45,392 bases of DNA from Gammaproteobacteria bacterium (GTDB lineage Bacteria; Pseudomonadota; Gammaproteobacteria; S012-40), in NCBI GenBank assembly GCA_919902765.1, contig CAKKRP010000130.1:1-45392 (forward strand), given 5' to 3'. The translations under genes were made by a program, and so were the position numbers. Shown here piece after piece: positions 20,202 through 29,257 of this stretch. The notes below the pieces were generated by a model. That model was given only the letters and a program-made list of their open reading frames with translations, searched no databases and was not told the DNA's origin. Positions within the stretch are counted from its first letter, which is position 1; every line of letters starts with the position of its first letter.

Positions 20202-20867
20202 GTGAATAATAACGCGCTAGCCTATAACGCATGGTATGAGACGCCGCGTGGCGCATGGATAGGCGATACGGAATATTCGCAAATTCGCCGCCTGTTAAAT
20301 ATACGCGCCGGGGGGAAAATACTCGATGTAGGTTGCGGCACCGGATATTTTTCCAGGCAGCTTGCGCGTGATGGGTTTTCCGTGTCAGGTGTCGATAATA
20401 ACATTGAAATGATCGATGTCGCTTGTGCGAGGCGCGTCGGCGACGAGCGATACATGCTGGGCGATGCCGACGCATTGCCTTTTAAAGACAACGAATTCGA
20501 TTGTGCAATTGCGATTACATCGTTGTGTTTTGTGCCGCAGCAGGCGCGCGCCTTGGCGGAGATGCGGCGGGTTTCTAAACAGAAAGTGTTGCTGGGTGTG
20601 TTAAATCGTCACAGCCTGTTGTATTTAAAAAAGGGGTTGGGCAACCGGCAAGGCGCATATCGTGGCGCACGTTGGTACGATTTATCTGAGCTGTATGTGT
20701 TGTTCGCGGCGGCAGGGCTTAAGGTGGAACATGTTTCAAGTGCGGTATTTTTTCCGCAAGGCGGGCGATTGTCGCGTTGTATGGAACGGGTGATTCCAAA
20801 TGTTGTACCCTTGGGCGGCATTTTATTTGCGTCGGCGGATGTGGGCAAATGTTTAGAGGCGCGTTAG
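20202..20867 (+). CDS. SAM-dependent methyltransferase (class I)
   Basis: The SAM-binding loop LDVGCGTGYFSRQL, the acidic residue in GVDNNIEM and the DADALPFKDNEFD motif identify a UbiE/BioC-type methyltransferase of 221 residues. The substrate is not evident. It starts with GTG 20202, 108 bases after the MFS gene, so it may or may not share that operon. It converges with the ABC transporter unit, and no terminator is obvious in the 29-base gap between them. Confidence 0.85.
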   Translation: MNNNALAYNAWYETPRGAWIGDTEYSQIRRLLNIRAGGKILDVGCGTGYFSRQLARDGFSVSGVDNNIEMIDVACARRVGDERYMLGDADALPFKDNEFDCAIAITSLCFVPQQARALAEMRRVSKQKVLLGVLNRHSLLYLKKGLGNRQGAYRGARWYDLSELYVLFAAAGLKVEHVSSAVFFPQGGRLSRCMERVIPNVVPLGGILFASADVGKCLEAR

Positions 20868-20896
20868 AGACACTACCGCATCATCACGTACCTTGA

Positions 20897-21571
20897 TCAA
20901 GCGACAATTCTGCCATCCACCATACTGAGGTTGCGTTTAGCATGGTGCATGACGCGTGGGTCGTGCGTCGAAATGACAAAAGTCACTCCGTGTTCGGTAT
21001 TCATGTGGCGCATCAAATCAATGAGGTTTTCGGCCGTTTTTGAATCCAAATTGGCCGTGGGTTCGTCCGCAAGCACTAATTTAGGATTCGACACGATGGC
21101 GCGCGCCACCGCCACGCGTTGTTGCTGACCACCGGACAGCTCCGGTGGCTTGCGATTTTCCAGACCTTCCAATCCAACTTCTTTAAGTACCTGGCGCGCA
21201 CGTTGTGCGCGTTCGTGTTTTGCAACGCCTTGCATTTGCATGACCATTTCGACATTTTCCAAGGCTGTTAATACCGGGATTAGATTATAAGCTTGAAACA
21301 CAAACCCGATGTGGTGGAGGCGCATTTCCGCCAGTTGAGATTTGCTCATGGTATGCAGCCTATTATCGGCGACGATAATTTCACCCGCCGTCGGGGTATC
21401 TAAACCGCCTATGATGTTCAACAATGTCGTCTTCCCTGAGCCCGATGGTCCGGACAAACAAACGAAATCGCCTTCATCGACCGTTAGATCGGCATCCGCC
21501 AAGGCGATGACCTCGATCGCGCCTTGTTTATAGACCTTTTTGACGTTTTTACATGAGACTACCGCATGCAT
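20897..21571 (-). CDS. ABC transporter ATPase (LolD/MacB-like)
   Basis: Walker A GPSGSGKTT, Q-loop FVFQAYN, signature LSGGQQQR, Walker B LVLADEPTANLD and H-loop STHDP are all intact. The LolD/MacB group pairs with FtsX-type permeases to move lipoproteins or peptides through periplasmic partners rather than across the membrane. ATG 21571 follows GAGGAT and is 2 bases beyond the preceding permease stop. An upstream frame to 21637 would overlap that gene heavily. It is last in the operon. Confidence 0.93.
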   Translation of the reverse strand: MHAVVSCKNVKKVYKQGAIEVIALADADLTVDEGDFVCLSGPSGSGKTTLLNIIGGLDTPTAGEIIVADNRLHTMSKSQLAEMRLHHIGFVFQAYNLIPVLTALENVEMVMQMQGVAKHERAQRARQVLKEVGLEGLENRKPPELSGGQQQRVAVARAIVSNPKLVLADEPTANLDSKTAENLIDLMRHMNTEHGVTFVISTHDPRVMHHAKRNLSMVDGRIVA

Positions 21572-21573
21572 CG

Positions 21574-22803
21574 CTAAATCCTCGTTATCGCATGTGCAGG
21601 CACCAAGCGCGCCGCGCGCCAGGCGGGATATAAACATGTGAGCAAGCCCAAAATCAGGACCACGGCATTTGCAATTAAGAGGTCGCGGGCCGTCAGCACA
21701 AAGGGGATGACCTTAGACAACTTTGCCATTTCCAAGCCTTGGCCAAACGCAGACACGTCGATGCCATCACCGGTGGCCAGTACGCTCAGCCACGCTACCA
21801 GATTGCCGATGGCGAGGCCGATGATCAACAACAATAACGCCTCTAACCATACCTGCAATAAAATAAAGCCGGGTTTCAGGCCCAAGGCTTGAAACAATCC
21901 AAATTCACGTGTACGTTCAAACACGGCCATTAAAATCGTATTGACGATACCAAACCCCATTGCGAGAAAGACGATCAAGTGCCAAACAAAGGTACTGCCC
22001 TCCCAAGTGTCTTGAAACAATTTGGCCAGCATGTCTAATTTATACCAAGCTCGTACATCCAGCGCCGGCAATTGCAGTTTTAAACGCTCTAGGGTGGCAT
22101 CGGTGTGCGCGGGATCGTGCAATTTTATCGCGATTTCAGACACGCGATTTTCTAAATTCAACATTTGCCGGGCGGCGCCTAGCGATATAAATGCGAAGCC
22201 GGTTTCTTGCGCGTCCATCATGGCGTCGAAAATCCCCACCACCCGAAATCCGCGATCAGCGATTTTACTATGGGCATCCTGGGTCATGATGACCACGCGC
22301 CTGCCGAGCGCCGTTTCTAGGCGTTCCGCCAATTTTTTTCCGATGATGACGCCCGGATCGCGAGCGCTTACAAAAAAATTACCGGCGACAATTGATTTGC
22401 GTAAAAAAGACATTTTCGCTTCGGTGACGGGGTCTATGCCCAACAGCGTTACGCCCTGGCTTTCGCGTTCGCTGGCAACCACAGCGGGTACGCGTACGCG
22501 CGGGGAAAATTGCGCTATTTCAGGGTCGCTCAGCGCTGTTTTCAGCGTTGTTTGTGCAGAGTCGAATGCGTAATCAATGACCGGATCTTCAAGATAGCCG
22601 GGCGCGTGTATTTGTATATGACCGGTGAGATTGTCGATGGCATTGTCAAACACTTGTTTGCTCATGCCGCGTGCATAAGCGGCCATAACGATCATGGCCC
22701 ACGCGCCCAACACTATCGCAAATAAAATCACTGTGGTGCGGCGCGGATTGCGCCACAAATTGCGCCACGCCAACGCGGCAACCAATGTGTATCCCTTGTT
22801 CAT
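21574..22803 (-). CDS. FtsX-like ABC permease (second of pair)
   Basis: The 409-residue protein begins LAWRNLWRNPRRTTVILFAI, a cytoplasmic amphipathic start plus first helix. A large periplasmic MacB-PCD-like domain (about 45-270) and three C-terminal helices follow (with LIVFLAMGFGIVNTILMAVF). This is the LolC/E-type layout. It overlaps the other permease by four bases (ATGA) and is about as long, so the two likely form a heterodimer driven by the adjoining ATPase. Confidence 0.9.
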   Translation of the reverse strand: MNKGYTLVAALAWRNLWRNPRRTTVILFAIVLGAWAMIVMAAYARGMSKQVFDNAIDNLTGHIQIHAPGYLEDPVIDYAFDSAQTTLKTALSDPEIAQFSPRVRVPAVVASERESQGVTLLGIDPVTEAKMSFLRKSIVAGNFFVSARDPGVIIGKKLAERLETALGRRVVIMTQDAHSKIADRGFRVVGIFDAMMDAQETGFAFISLGAARQMLNLENRVSEIAIKLHDPAHTDATLERLKLQLPALDVRAWYKLDMLAKLFQDTWEGSTFVWHLIVFLAMGFGIVNTILMAVFERTREFGLFQALGLKPGFILLQVWLEALLLLIIGLAIGNLVAWLSVLATGDGIDVSAFGQGLEMAKLSKVIPFVLTARDLLIANAVVLILGLLTCLYPAWRAARLVPAHAITRI

Positions 22804-24029
22804 ATTTTGCGCATTGCCTCCACCGGTGACAATAAACGTATGCGCATCGCGGGGTATAGCGCCGCAATCGACGTAAATGCCAAAATCAAGGCCGGGCCGG
22901 ATAATATGGCGTTGACGGACATTTGCGGTTTAATGGATGCGGGCAAGTTGTAAATTTTCGCCATTTCCTCCATGCCTTGGAAGGTGAGCCCATAATGGTA
23001 AAAATAGGCGTTGATGGCAACGCCTATCGCGATGCCGATGGCGAGCGCGAACAGCGTCAGGATCAGCGCCTCTAACATCACTAAACGACCGATATTAAAC
23101 GGCTTATATCCAAGCGCGAGCATGATGCCGAATTCGCGCGTGCGTTCCAATACGGACATCAAAAACGTATTTAAAATACTAAATGTGATGATGGCGACCA
23201 GCACGATATACATAAACCATCCCGCTGAATAATCGAGGTCTATCATTTCTTTTAAGCCGGGTTGCAATTGATCCCAGGTCAGTACCACAAGCTCAGCTTG
23301 CGTACCTAAGGCCTGTATGACCTGACTTTTGAAGAGCGCTGCTTTTTTGAAATCTTCTTCAAAAATTACTATGCTGTGCCCATGACCTTCCATGTCAAAC
23401 ACATCTTGAAAAGTTGCAATCGGGATTTGTATCATGCTGCGATCTAAATCGACGTTGCCGGATTCGAATATTCCAACGACCGGCAATACCGCAGCGGCAA
23501 CCGCGCCGTCGCGCGCCGAGCCTAGCAGCGTGAGTTCGTCGCCTAGCGCAACTTGGAGATTTTTGGCGAGTGCCGCGCCGATAACCACTTCATTTGCATT
23601 GTCGGCACTGAAAAAACGCCCTTGTTTGACCAAACCCGGTAGCGTCGATACCCGTTGCTCATGCGCGGATTCGACCCCAACGACGGCGGTTGCGTAGGTG
23701 CGTTTCGCGGACGAGACGAGCGCGAAACCATTGGCGCGTGCGGATATATTTTTGAGCCCGGTGCGGTCGCGCACCTGTTGCGTGAGCGCCAATATATTGG
23801 GAATGCTGGAGCGTATTTTCGGATCGGTCAGATATCCGAGGTGCTGAATTTGCAATAAACCTTGATAGATGCGTACGTTGCTGCCTATCATCATGTCGTA
23901 TTGGCCTAATTGCAAACCGATGCTGAAGATCAGCAACACGGCACCAAAGGCGATGGCGCACATGGTCAATGCGGTGCGCCGCGGGTTACGCCACAAATTG
24001 CGCCAAGCGAGGCGGAAGGTGGCGCCCAT
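22800..24029 (-). CDS. FtsX-like ABC permease (first of pair)
   Basis: It shares the start LAWRNLWRNPRRTALTMCAI and overall layout with its neighbour, indicating an old duplication. The periplasmic domain spans about residues 40-270, and the last helices contain VLVAIITFSILNTFLMSV and LALGYKPFNIGRLVMLEALI. ATG 24029 lies just past the TGA of the LolA-like gene (TGACATG), so translation is probably coupled. A longer frame to 24092 would overlap that gene and is rejected. Confidence 0.9.
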   Translation of the reverse strand: MGATFRLAWRNLWRNPRRTALTMCAIAFGAVLLIFSIGLQLGQYDMMIGSNVRIYQGLLQIQHLGYLTDPKIRSSIPNILALTQQVRDRTGLKNISARANGFALVSSAKRTYATAVVGVESAHEQRVSTLPGLVKQGRFFSADNANEVVIGAALAKNLQVALGDELTLLGSARDGAVAAAVLPVVGIFESGNVDLDRSMIQIPIATFQDVFDMEGHGHSIVIFEEDFKKAALFKSQVIQALGTQAELVVLTWDQLQPGLKEMIDLDYSAGWFMYIVLVAIITFSILNTFLMSVLERTREFGIMLALGYKPFNIGRLVMLEALILTLFALAIGIAIGVAINAYFYHYGLTFQGMEEMAKIYNLPASIKPQMSVNAILSGPALILAFTSIAALYPAMRIRLLSPVEAMRKI

Positions 24030-24030
24030 G

Positions 24031-24777
24031 TCAATCCCTGGCGTTGCGCAAATTGGCGAGCGTGAAATAGTTTGCCGGTATCGCAATGTCAAATTTCGCT
24101 TCTTTCATGCGAAATTCCGTCCATTCGTCTGGCACATCTTTTTTCTGCATACGAAACACCATGGCAATGGTGCGTCCTTCGATTATCTTGAGATCTTGCG
24201 CAACCCCGGATTTTACGAGGTTGCCCTGTTGATCATAAAAATCTTGTTGTAAAAATACGTGGTCGGCGCGGACTTTGATCACTTCTTTTCCCCATACCAC
24301 AGGTGCATCGTCATGCGGGATAGATTCAATCACGTACACGGTCTTGCCTTCATGTTTTTCTTGGGCGATGAGTTTGTGGTTATATTTATCGATTAAATCG
24401 TCGGCGCGCGCCATATCGTTATTAGTAAAATCCGATCCCATCCAGTTTTGGTGTGCCATGCTGGCCGGAAGTTTTACAACGCGATTGACCTTGGGATTGA
24501 ATTGCCACATCTCATCGCCCAACAATAGGCTGCCGTTGCCGGCATCCTTGGCGGGCGCGATGACGCGCACTAGCGATTTTTCGGTACCTTCCGTCCATAC
24601 TTTGATGCTGGATTTGCGTTCCCAGTCCGGGCGGTGTACGATCATTTCCGCGATGGAATAAGAGCTCTTGCCGCGATTATTATCCATCGCACGCTTGATT
24701 ATTTGTTTGGCCTCGTCTTGAGCGTATGATATATCCGTCCACAGCAAGGACAAGAAAGCCAATCTATATCGCCACAT
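24031..24777 (-). CDS. LolA-like outer-membrane lipoprotein-sorting protein
   Basis: A signal peptide (to about residue 20, ending near ISYAQ) precedes a LolA/LolB-like half-barrel. Typical stretches are KSSYSIAEMIVHRPDWERKS, LVRVIAPAKDAGNGSLLLGD, EMWQFNPKVNRVVKLP and NWMGSDFTNNDM. This subfamily is regularly coded next to LolCDE-like FtsX/ATPase sets. It probably carries a lipid or lipoprotein handed over by the permeases. ATG 24777 gives MWRYRLAFLSLL; a start 12 bases upstream is possible. Confidence 0.85.
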   Translation of the reverse strand: MWRYRLAFLSLLWTDISYAQDEAKQIIKRAMDNNRGKSSYSIAEMIVHRPDWERKSSIKVWTEGTEKSLVRVIAPAKDAGNGSLLLGDEMWQFNPKVNRVVKLPASMAHQNWMGSDFTNNDMARADDLIDKYNHKLIAQEKHEGKTVYVIESIPHDDAPVVWGKEVIKVRADHVFLQQDFYDQQGNLVKSGVAQDLKIIEGRTIAMVFRMQKKDVPDEWTEFRMKEAKFDIAIPANYFTLANLRNARD

Positions 24778-24825
24778 TGCAAGCTCCAAAAAACGAGTGG
24801 GTGGGTTGTCCCTAAAGCGCGCGCC

Positions 24826-25134
24826 CTAAGCGTCCGATTTGGCGTTACGATGGACGCTCGCGACGCGCATTCGCCTGCGCCAATAAAACGATTTTAATAG
24901 GCCGAAAGGTAGCATAAGGATAGATAAAATTATCCAACCTAATACATAGAGCGGCAGGCCTACTAAGAGTGCGACCACGCCGACGGCGGCAATGGCCAAG
25001 GTGAGTGCCACCACTATTCCCGCCACCGGCAGCACGATCAATACCGCAGCGGCGGCGATTACGCTTGCCAACAAGACCCAACGCCAGGGCACGGAACGAA
25101 AGTTGGAAATGCTGCGGTAGGTATAAAGTTTCAT
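24826..25134 (-). CDS. Small integral membrane protein
   Basis: A 102-residue protein with three predicted membrane segments (WVLLASVIAAAAVLIVLPVA, VALTLAIAAVGVVALLVGLP and VLGWIILSILMLPFGL). It ends in a basic tail (FYWRRRMRVASVHR). No named family is recognised. It stands 48 bases upstream of the LolA-like gene on the same strand, so it may be the first gene of the ABC operon. Confidence 0.6.
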   Translation of the reverse strand: MKLYTYRSISNFRSVPWRWVLLASVIAAAAVLIVLPVAGIVVALTLAIAAVGVVALLVGLPLYVLGWIILSILMLPFGLLKSFYWRRRMRVASVHRNAKSDA

Positions 25135-25501
25135 CGTAGTTTGCTCCAGTTTTCTATGTCATTGTAAACCATGTCGCGCAATAATGCATGTTCACGGTGT
25201 GTGTACGTAGACCATGCATTTGGATATCGCAAATCTGCGCGACCCTGCGGTGTAGCGGAAACGCCGTCATATCCAACAACCGGATGTGTACGAGTCCCCG
25301 CGATGGCGCAAAAAACATCCGTGCCGCAGCGTCAAGATCGGTGTCTGCGTCTAGTCCAGCGTGTGCGACGCCTTGACGCAATAAATCCTTAATCAACAAA
25401 ATCAGGACGGCGTTATATCACTAATACATCACTAAAAACATTATAATAGCAATGGTTATGTAGCGTGGCGTGCGCACACCAGCGTGAAAAAGATAAGTAA
25501 T
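25135..25501. other. Intergenic region without a supported gene
   Basis: About 370 bases. Short frames on both strands (for example 25154-25399 minus and 25171-25392 plus) have unconvincing composition and no ribosome-binding sites. The right end is AT-rich and leads into the promoter of the M61 peptidase. Confidence 0.5.
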
Positions 25502-25530
25502 TTCAAGCACTGAGCTTTATTTAGTATAAT
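25502..25530 (+). promoter_or_regulatory. Promoter of the M61 peptidase gene
   Basis: A perfect TATAAT (25525-25530) with a weak -35 TTCAAG (25502-25507) and a 17-base spacer. The ATG at 25529 falls inside the -10 box. The transcript, starting near 25537, therefore cannot use that codon, which favours ATG 25562. Confidence 0.5.
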
Positions 25531-25561
25531 GACAACTTCGCTTACTTTGCAAAGGCTGCTC

Positions 25562-27388
25562 ATGCCCGTTGATTATTCGGTGTTTTATCGCGTAGTTCCT
25601 GTGCATCCCGAGGCGCATCTTTACAATATTACCTGCGAAATCAATCACCCTGCGGCCAACGGGCAAGAAATTTCGTTGCCGGCGTGGATTCCGGGCAGTT
25701 ATATGATTCGCGATTTTGCGAAAAATGTGGTCAGCTTGAGCGCGCGCGACGCCCAGGGACATGCGGTGGCGACGCGGAAACTCGATAAACACACGTGGCG
25801 GTGCGCTCCGTGTACAGGCGCGTTGACTGTTCAATATAGCGTGTATGCCTGGGATTTATCGGTGCGTGGCGCGCATCTCGACACTACGCATGCCTATTTT
25901 AACGGCGCGGGCATGTTCATACGCATACATGGTCAAGAGGGGGCGGCGCATGGCGTCGCACTGACAGTGCCGGAAGGCGAAAAATATTTGCCTTGGCGCG
26001 TGTCCACCAGCATGACGCGCGACGCGGTGGATGCGCACGGCGTGGGCGGTTATCGCGCCATGGATTATGAAGATTTGATCGATCACCCCGTCGAAATGGG
26101 TACGTTTCAAACGGCGGAATTCGAGGCCTGCGGTGTGCCGCATGAAATCGCGGTGACGGGTCGCCAGCAGGCCGATCTGGCGCGTGTGGCGCGTGATATC
26201 GCGCGTGTTTGCGAATGGCAGATTCGTTTTTTCGGTGAACCCGCACCCATGCGGCGTTACGTGTTTTTGGTCACGGCGATAGGCGAAGGCTATGGCGGTC
26301 TGGAGCATCGCGCCTCCACCAGTTTATTGTGCAGCCGCGAAGATTTGCCGCGTGCCGGCGACAAGGAAGTCAGCGAACGTTATCGCAATTTTCTTGGTTT
26401 GTGTTCGCATGAATATTTTCATGCCTGGTTGGTGAAACGGATCAAACCAGCGGTGTTTATGTCCTATGATTTGACGCGTGAGGTGCATACGCCGCTGCTG
26501 TGGGTGTTCGAAGGATTTACCACTTATTACGATGATCTGGTCTTAGCGCGCTGCGGATTAATCGACGAACGGGCCTATCTGGAAATATTGGCGCAGACGA
26601 TTACCCGCGTGTGGCAGTCGGCGGGGCGTCACCAACAAAGCGTTGCGGAATCCAGTTTCGATGCATGGACTAAATTTTATAAGGCCGACGAAAACGCGCC
26701 CAATGCCATCGTAAGTTATTATGTGAAAGGCGCGATAGTGGCGTTGGCCTTGGATTTTACGTTGCGCTTGGCCACCGACAACGCGCAGTCGTTGGACACG
26801 CTAATGCGCGCGTTGTGGAATGAATTCGGCATACCGGGTAAAGGCGTGCAGGATGACGATATACGTTGGTTGGCCGAGCGTTTATGCGGCCAAGATTTAG
26901 GCGATTTTTTTGCGCGTTATGTGGAAGGATGTGAAGATCCTCCGCTGGCGCAATTATTGGCGCAGTTCGGCATCGAATGTATTGCACAAGCCAGCTCGGC
27001 AAAGCCCGGCGCGATTCGCCGCGAAGACCCGAATAACGCGCGACCCGCCGTCGGTCTAGGGGCGAAATTGGGTGGAGGAGACGAGGCGCGCGTGTTGCAA
27101 GTGTATGCAGGCGGTGCGGCGCAGCAAGCGGGGTTGGCGGCGGGTGACACCATCGTCGCATTGGATGGATTGCGCGTCGCGCGCGCAGAATTCGATAGAC
27201 GGTTAGGTCAATTTCCCATCGGCACGCATGTGAAAATACACGCCTTTCGTCGCGACGAATTGATGGAATTTTCTGTACCTGTGCAAGCCTTGCCCGAGGA
27301 TGTATGTCAGCTTGGCATGCTCGAAAATATCGACGCGGCGCAGCGTCAACGCCGCGCGCTATGGATACGCGGAAAACATGCATCCTGA
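25562..27388 (+). CDS. M61-family metallopeptidase with PDZ domain
   Basis: The zinc site CSHEYFHAWLVKRIKP (HExxH near residue 283) and the downstream glutamate in LWVFEGFTTYYDDL mark an M61 glycyl-aminopeptidase-like enzyme. The N-terminal beta domain has SLPAWIPGSYMIRDFAKNV, the family hallmark. A C-terminal PDZ domain (about 505-590; GGAAQQAGLAAGDTIVALDG) may present substrates. No signal peptide is evident, so it is probably cytoplasmic. The start at 25562 follows AAAGG and agrees with the promoter position. It overlaps birA by 11 bases. Confidence 0.9.
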   Translation: MPVDYSVFYRVVPVHPEAHLYNITCEINHPAANGQEISLPAWIPGSYMIRDFAKNVVSLSARDAQGHAVATRKLDKHTWRCAPCTGALTVQYSVYAWDLSVRGAHLDTTHAYFNGAGMFIRIHGQEGAAHGVALTVPEGEKYLPWRVSTSMTRDAVDAHGVGGYRAMDYEDLIDHPVEMGTFQTAEFEACGVPHEIAVTGRQQADLARVARDIARVCEWQIRFFGEPAPMRRYVFLVTAIGEGYGGLEHRASTSLLCSREDLPRAGDKEVSERYRNFLGLCSHEYFHAWLVKRIKPAVFMSYDLTREVHTPLLWVFEGFTTYYDDLVLARCGLIDERAYLEILAQTITRVWQSAGRHQQSVAESSFDAWTKFYKADENAPNAIVSYYVKGAIVALALDFTLRLATDNAQSLDTLMRALWNEFGIPGKGVQDDDIRWLAERLCGQDLGDFFARYVEGCEDPPLAQLLAQFGIECIAQASSAKPGAIRREDPNNARPAVGLGAKLGGGDEARVLQVYAGGAAQQAGLAAGDTIVALDGLRVARAEFDRRLGQFPIGTHVKIHAFRRDELMEFSVPVQALPEDVCQLGMLENIDAAQRQRRALWIRGKHAS

Positions 27389-28505
27389 ATTGCAAAGCTT
27401 AGCGCACTTACTGGCGGACGGAAGATTTCATTCCGGTCAAGACATGTGCGAGCAATTGTGCGTGAGCCGTACGACGGTGTGGAATTTAGTGCGTCAGTTG
27501 TCGGGCTTAGGCGTCATGGTGGATTGCGTGCGAGGGCGGGGTTACAAACTCGTAGACGCATTGGAATTGTTGCAACCGGATTTGATACAAACACATCAAA
27601 AAGGTGCGCGCGTGCCATGCGACGTGTTGTTCGATATAGATTCAAGTAATCGTTATTTGATGACCATGGCGCAATTGCAACCCGCGCGCACTTTACACGC
27701 CTGTTTTGCCGAATATCAATCGGCGGGCCGGGGCCGGCGCGGGCGTACCTGGGTGTCGCCCTTAGGGGCCAATTTATATGGTTCCGTACTGCGGCGTTTT
27801 CACACCCGACCGGCGGCGTTGGAAGGCGTCAGTTTGGTGACTGCGTTGGCGGTGCTACGCGCATTGCAAGATCTCGGCATACACGAGGCGGGGATTAAAT
27901 GGCCCAATGATATTTATGCGCGCGGGCGCAAATTGGCCGGTATATTGTTGGAAATGGGCGGCGAGCCCAGCGGCGCATGTTATATCGTGGCGGGCGTCGG
28001 CGTAAACGTGCGCATGCCGGAAGGTGCGGCGCACGCGATTGATCAACAATGGATAGATCTCGCGGCATTGACACCCCACGCGAACACGGGGATGCGCGAA
28101 GGTAGGGCAACGCACGACTGCATGGATGCAGGAGTTAGGGCGACGCAGGATGCTAAAGCCGAGGAGCAGTTGCCGACGAGCGCAGGGATGCGCGAAGGTA
28201 GGGCAACGCAGGAGCAGTTGCCGAGCATTTCACGCAATCGTTTGGCGGGGCGGTTGTTGGCGCGTATCGCCGAGGCCTATGATCAATTTCAACGCCACGG
28301 ACTAGATGTATTTTTAGAAGAATGGTATCGCCATGACCTCACGTATCAACGCGAAGTGCAGTTGCATACCGGCGACACCACCTTAATCGGTACGGCGGTG
28401 GGTATAGATGCCCATGGCGCACTGTTGCTAAAACACGACGGCCGCGTGCAACGTTATTTTTCAGGCGATGTCAGTGTGCGCTTTGCGTCGGGTGTGCCAC
28501 AGTGA
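27378..28505 (+). CDS. birA: Biotin ligase/biotin operon repressor with an in-frame repeat insert
   Basis: BirA attaches biotin to acetyl-CoA carboxylase and can repress biotin genes. An N-terminal winged helix is present (HSGQDMCEQLCVSRTTVWNL). The ligase core carries YQSAGRGRRGRTWVSPLGAN (biotinyl-AMP loop), KWPNDIYARGRKLAGILLEM and AGVGVNVRMP. A C-terminal SH3-like domain starts near residue 310. Between DLAALTPHA and ISRNRLAGRLLARI about 46 extra residues (about 236-283) are coded by a palindromic repeat; E. coli BirA has only a short linker there. The core motifs are intact, so the protein is probably functional. Its TGA overlaps the coaX GTG. Confidence 0.93.
   Translation: MHPELQSLAHLLADGRFHSGQDMCEQLCVSRTTVWNLVRQLSGLGVMVDCVRGRGYKLVDALELLQPDLIQTHQKGARVPCDVLFDIDSSNRYLMTMAQLQPARTLHACFAEYQSAGRGRRGRTWVSPLGANLYGSVLRRFHTRPAALEGVSLVTALAVLRALQDLGIHEAGIKWPNDIYARGRKLAGILLEMGGEPSGACYIVAGVGVNVRMPEGAAHAIDQQWIDLAALTPHANTGMREGRATHDCMDAGVRATQDAKAEEQLPTSAGMREGRATQEQLPSISRNRLAGRLLARIAEAYDQFQRHGLDVFLEEWYRHDLTYQREVQLHTGDTTLIGTAVGIDAHGALLLKHDGRVQRYFSGDVSVRFASGVPQ
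28089..28224 (+). repeat. Palindromic repeat cluster inside birA
   Basis: A 26-base unit (GGGATGCGCGAAGGTAGGGC plus AACGCA) occurs at 28089-28114 and again, identically, at 28185-28210. GAGGAGCAGTTGCCGA at 28161-28176 recurs as GGAGCAGTTGCCGA at 28211-28224. GGCAAC (28202-28207) and GTTGCC (28217-28222) form a stem. The two main copies are 96 bases apart, so both read MREGRAT in the birA frame. It resembles coding-tolerant palindromic elements such as those described in Rickettsia. Confidence 0.8.
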
Positions 28506-29257
28506 TATTGTTAGTCGATATCGGCAATTCGCGCATCAAATGGGCGAGCTTGCAGGCGGGTGTGTTAATCGATATTGGGCAGGCCCCGCACCGCGAGCGT
28601 GCCTTAGACGCAGTGTTGGACGAACACTGGTGTGCGCGTGCGGTGCCCAGCGCGGTGTATGTCGCCAACGTTATAGGTTTAGATGCAGCGCGCGTCATGC
28701 TAAAATGGGCGCGCGCGCATTGGCGTGTGACGCCTATTTTTGTCGTGGCGCAGGCGCAAGCGGCAGGGGTGCGTAACGCATATGCGCAGCCTGAACGGTT
28801 AGGCGTCGATCGTTGGTTGGCCTTGCTGGCAGCGCGTCGGCATAGCCCATTGCCCGCCGTGATCGTGGGTTGCGGCACGGCCATGACGGTGGATGCGTTG
28901 GCCGCCGATGGTCAACATCTGGGCGGCGTGATTATCCCCGGCGCGTACACCATGGCGACGGCGTTAGCGGCAACTACGCATTTGCAAGCGCCTGAACTGG
29001 TCGTGCCCGCGCATCTTGCGCTGGCACAAAATACGCACGATGCGGTGATCGGCGGAGTGTGGTATGCATTGGCGGGCGCGGTCGAGCGAATATTTGACGA
29101 GCGGGCCAAACAATGGCAATGTGAACCGCAATTAATTTTGAGCGGTGGAGATGCCTCCCTGCTTGCGCCGTTATTGCAACGTCCTGTACAACGGATACCA
29201 AACTTAGTATTGGAAGGCTTAGCGTGTCTCGTTCCTACTCAGTCCTCGTCTGGATAA
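28502..29257 (+). CDS. coaX: Type III pantothenate kinase
   Basis: CoaX performs the first step of coenzyme A synthesis, ATP-dependent phosphorylation of pantothenate. The 251-residue protein has the ASKHA phosphate loops VDIGNSRIKWA (residues 4-14) and VGCGTAMTVDALAADG, plus GGVIIPGAYTMATAL and LSGGDASLL near the end. Its GTG start overlaps the birA stop codon (GTGA). birA-coaX adjacency is common in betaproteobacteria and some gammaproteobacteria. The end overlaps the next gene by 34 bases. Confidence 0.93.
   Translation: MILLVDIGNSRIKWASLQAGVLIDIGQAPHRERALDAVLDEHWCARAVPSAVYVANVIGLDAARVMLKWARAHWRVTPIFVVAQAQAAGVRNAYAQPERLGVDRWLALLAARRHSPLPAVIVGCGTAMTVDALAADGQHLGGVIIPGAYTMATALAATTHLQAPELVVPAHLALAQNTHDAVIGGVWYALAGAVERIFDERAKQWQCEPQLILSGGDASLLAPLLQRPVQRIPNLVLEGLACLVPTQSSSG

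Noticed and set aside
25154-25399. 81-codon minus-strand frame between the ABC unit and the M61 gene
   Set aside because: No ribosome-binding site, no recognisable fold and a competing plus-strand frame of equal quality; treated as intergenic.
28089-28224. CRISPR-like array in birA
   Set aside because: Only two main repeats, no spacers of constant length and no cas genes; it is a palindromic element in a coding frame.
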